64,000 nt of DNA from contig JBARUK010000032.1 in NCBI GenBank assembly GCA_049645705.1, positions 1-64,000 on the forward strand, given 5' to 3'. Source of the DNA: JBGNFV01 sp049645705. Lineage in GTDB: Bacteria > Bacteroidota > Bacteroidia > Cytophagales > Cyclobacteriaceae. Positions within the stretch are counted from its first letter, which is position 1, and every line of letters starts with the position of its first letter. Under the pieces are notes generated by a model. The model did no database searches and was not told the DNA's origin. It saw nothing but the letters and a program-made list of their open reading frames with translations. Both the position numbers and the translations under genes were made by a program. Shown piece by piece: positions 62,346 to 64,000 of the stretch.

Positions 62346-63379
62346 TGCCCCACACTGCTGTCGTAATCCTTAATTATAACACCAGGGGCTTCCTTCAGAA
62401 GTTTCTGCCCGCGGTACTGACCTGTAGCGGCGACTGCGAGGTCATCGTGGCAGACAACCGGTCGCCGGACGACTCGGTCGCCTTCATGAAGGAGTTTTAT
62501 CCGGACGTGAGGCTTATCGAAACCCGGGAAAACCTGGGGTTTGCCTCCGGGTATAATGAGGTACTAAGACAGATAGAGGCAGACTACTACATCCTGCTGA
62601 ACAGTGATGTGGAGATAACGCCTGGCTGGACCGAACCTCTGATCCGGCTTATGGAATCTAACCCTGCAATTGCTGCCTGCCAGCCTAAGATTTTGGCCTA
62701 CGACGATAAGGAGCTGTTTGAGTACGCAGGAGCGGCCGGTGGCTACATCGACAGCCTGGGTTACCCCTTCTGCCGGGGTCGTCTGTTCGACACACTGGAG
62801 AAGGACCACGGGCAGTATAATGATACCCGGAGGGTATTCTGGGCCACAGGAGCCTGTATGATGGTACGGGCAGATATTTACCATGAGTTCGGGGGGCTGG
62901 ACGACAGTTTTTTCGCCCACATGGAAGAAATTGACTTTTGCTGGAGAGTACAATTACATGGCCATCAGGTATACTATTGTGGCGAAAGTAGTGTATATCA
63001 CGTAGGCGGGGGCACATTGCCAAAAACCAATGCCCATAAAACCTACCTGAACTTTAGAAACGGACTGTCCATGCTTTTTAAAAACAGCCTGCCGTCACAA
63101 ATTTGGTGGACAATTCCTGCACGAATATTACTTGACTGGGTAGCGGCGGCCCGATTTTTTTTGACGGGAAAAACAGACTTCGGAAAAGCGATTTTTAAGG
63201 GGCATCTTGATTTCTTAAAAATGATGCCGGAACTCCGAAAAAAAAGAAAGACAACATTTAACCGCAAACCATCCGGTATAAATGGCGTTATCTATGACAA
63301 ACTTCTTCTGGCGGACTACTTTTTACGGGGTAAGAAAAGGTTTACGGAATTGAATTTTCAGCCTGATAATCAAAAGTAA
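62345..63379 (+). CDS. Family 2 glycosyltransferase
   Basis: 344 residues. VVILNYNTRGFLQKF start, nucleotide-binding VIVADNRSPDDS, and the LLNSDVEITPGW Asp-containing loop replacing a DxD motif, then GACMMVRADIYHEFGG and EEIDFCWR. Rhamnosyltransferase-like sugar transferase for cell-surface glycans. Acceptor unknown. Confidence 0.85.
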   Translation: MPHTAVVILNYNTRGFLQKFLPAVLTCSGDCEVIVADNRSPDDSVAFMKEFYPDVRLIETRENLGFASGYNEVLRQIEADYYILLNSDVEITPGWTEPLIRLMESNPAIAACQPKILAYDDKELFEYAGAAGGYIDSLGYPFCRGRLFDTLEKDHGQYNDTRRVFWATGACMMVRADIYHEFGGLDDSFFAHMEEIDFCWRVQLHGHQVYYCGESSVYHVGGGTLPKTNAHKTYLNFRNGLSMLFKNSLPSQIWWTIPARILLDWVAAARFFLTGKTDFGKAIFKGHLDFLKMMPELRKKRKTTFNRKPSGINGVIYDKLLLADYFLRGKKRFTELNFQPDNQK

Positions 63380-63588
63380 AAGATCGGACTGTGCCGTCTT
63401 CTGAGGTGTCGGCGAAAGTTCAAAATAAACGCCAAACCTAAGTAAAGTATAATTGGAGAGCCGAACGCAATAAACGAGGAATATATAAAAAATATCCTAA
63501 TACTTGCAGTGGGAATACCAAGCTTTTGGCCCATCTGGGTGCACACCCCGAAAGCCCTATCCTCGAAGAACTGCTGGATTCTTTTCAT
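63370..63588 (-). CDS. PspC-domain membrane protein
   Basis: 72 residues with two hydrophobic segments and the PspC pattern (GVCTQMGQKLGIPTASIRIFF). Stress-related membrane protein family; overlaps the 3' end of the glycosyltransferase by ten bases. Confidence 0.7.
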   Translation of the reverse strand: MKRIQQFFEDRAFGVCTQMGQKLGIPTASIRIFFIYSSFIAFGSPIILYLGLAFILNFRRHLRRRHSPIFYF

Positions 63589-63735
63589 CTCTTAAAATAA
63601 TTTTCTAAACAAATATAATAGTTGAATTGTTCAATTTTGGAATCGCTTGCCCGTATTTTTCTTACGTTTGATTGCATAACAAATTTTATAAAGATACTTT
63701 CGCAAGTAATTCAACCAAAATTTTCAAACAAATAA

Positions 63736-64000
63736 ATGGTTCAGATGAGACGATTAATTTTTACCCTGACCCTACTGGGTACATTTGCCTTTACTGGTTG
63801 TACGCTGAATAAGATGATCAAAATGGCCGAAGAGCAGGAGCTTACAGTTTCTCCTGACCCTCTTGAGGTTCATGGTGATTCTGTAGAATTTGAAGTATCA
63901 GCGGCACTGCCTGTAAAAATGCTCAAGGAGGGTAAAACCTATACCGTACTACCTACTTATGAGTACGAAGGTCAGGAGAGAGAGCTGGAAGGAATCGATT
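63736..64000 (+). CDS. Lipoprotein, partial at window end
   Basis: The visible 88 residues begin MVQMRRLIFTLTLLGTFAFT and reach Cys22 in the lipobox FTGC. TVSPDPLEVHGDSVEFEVSA follows, a beta-sandwich-like start. The gene continues beyond the window. Confidence 0.6.
   Translation, partial: MVQMRRLIFTLTLLGTFAFTGCTLNKMIKMAEEQELTVSPDPLEVHGDSVEFEVSAALPVKMLKEGKTYTVLPTYEYEGQERELEGID

Noticed and set aside
1..64000. tRNA or rRNA genes
   Set aside because: No cloverleaf with a GTTCGA-type T-loop or conserved rRNA stretch was recognised by eye; a dedicated scan would be needed to exclude a tRNA.

Overview
This window reads as a chromosome segment of a member of the Bacteroidota, most likely a gliding, Cytophagales-type bacterium. 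The signs are a type IX secretion (T9SS) sorting tail of type A at 602-2146 and a gliding-motility-type (type B) tail at 59905-61881, a TonB-dependent receptor with an N-terminal carboxypeptidase-like domain, LytS/LytTR two-component genes, small RiPP precursors with a Lys-Leu-Ser...SFTT...GG leader, some TAnnTTTG-type -7 boxes and few Shine-Dalgarno sites. The species cannot be named from this sequence. No rRNA, tRNA or CRISPR array was recognised.

Layout. 0-8 kb: a small RiPP precursor, a T9SS-exported S74 fibre-like protein, a LOG-family protein, a Crp-like regulator, a DinB-like protein, a Cys-tailed small protein, a decayed RiPP precursor and a lipoprotein. 8-10.3 kb: a hipBA toxin-antitoxin operon with the same operator-like motif on both sides, then a solitary copy of a structured repeat. 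10.4-17 kb: a class II lanthipeptide locus (lanA, lanM, a two-gene ABC exporter/immunity pair and a JmjC-type oxygenase). 17.6-19.7 kb: a REP-associated tyrosine transposase (RAYT), the fossil of a second one, and an array of about six large hairpin-rich repeats. 19.96-27.8 kb: a complete tryptophan operon (trpL leader peptide, attenuator, trpE-G-D-C-F-B-A, then a DAHP synthase gene). 27.9-30.2 kb: an AT-rich pair of unrecognised genes, one nuclease-like and one membrane-anchored.

30.2-40.2 kb is an accessory zone full of decayed repeats. It holds a DUF559 gene bracketed by direct repeats, with several decayed copies nearby, two RiPP precursors, an AAA ATPase of the kind found with contractile injection systems, a muramidase-like effector with a probable lipoprotein immunity partner, a leucine-rich lipoprotein, a DEAD-box helicase and an iteron-like array of GCAT motifs. 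40.2-45.5 kb: an acyltransferase, a barrel-like lipoprotein and six more RiPP precursors. 45.5-64 kb is mostly ordinary chromosome: aldehyde dehydrogenase, CysZ-like protein, nuclease-like protein, SDR, a GluR0-like glutamate receptor channel, phosphodiesterase, a TonB receptor/TPR/LytS/LytTR set, hisS, hutH, a large T9SS cargo, YbaB, a glycosyltransferase, PspC and a partial lipoprotein.

How the parts fit. The trp genes form one attenuated biosynthetic unit whose leader peptide senses Trp-tRNA. The lanthipeptide genes form a compact locus that lacks a protease-transporter in this window. Nine or ten other RiPP precursors are scattered without any modifying enzyme nearby, which suggests that they are served in trans. 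The repeat-rich zones (17.6-19.7 and 30.2-40.2 kb) look like places where small non-autonomous elements have repeatedly copied and decayed.
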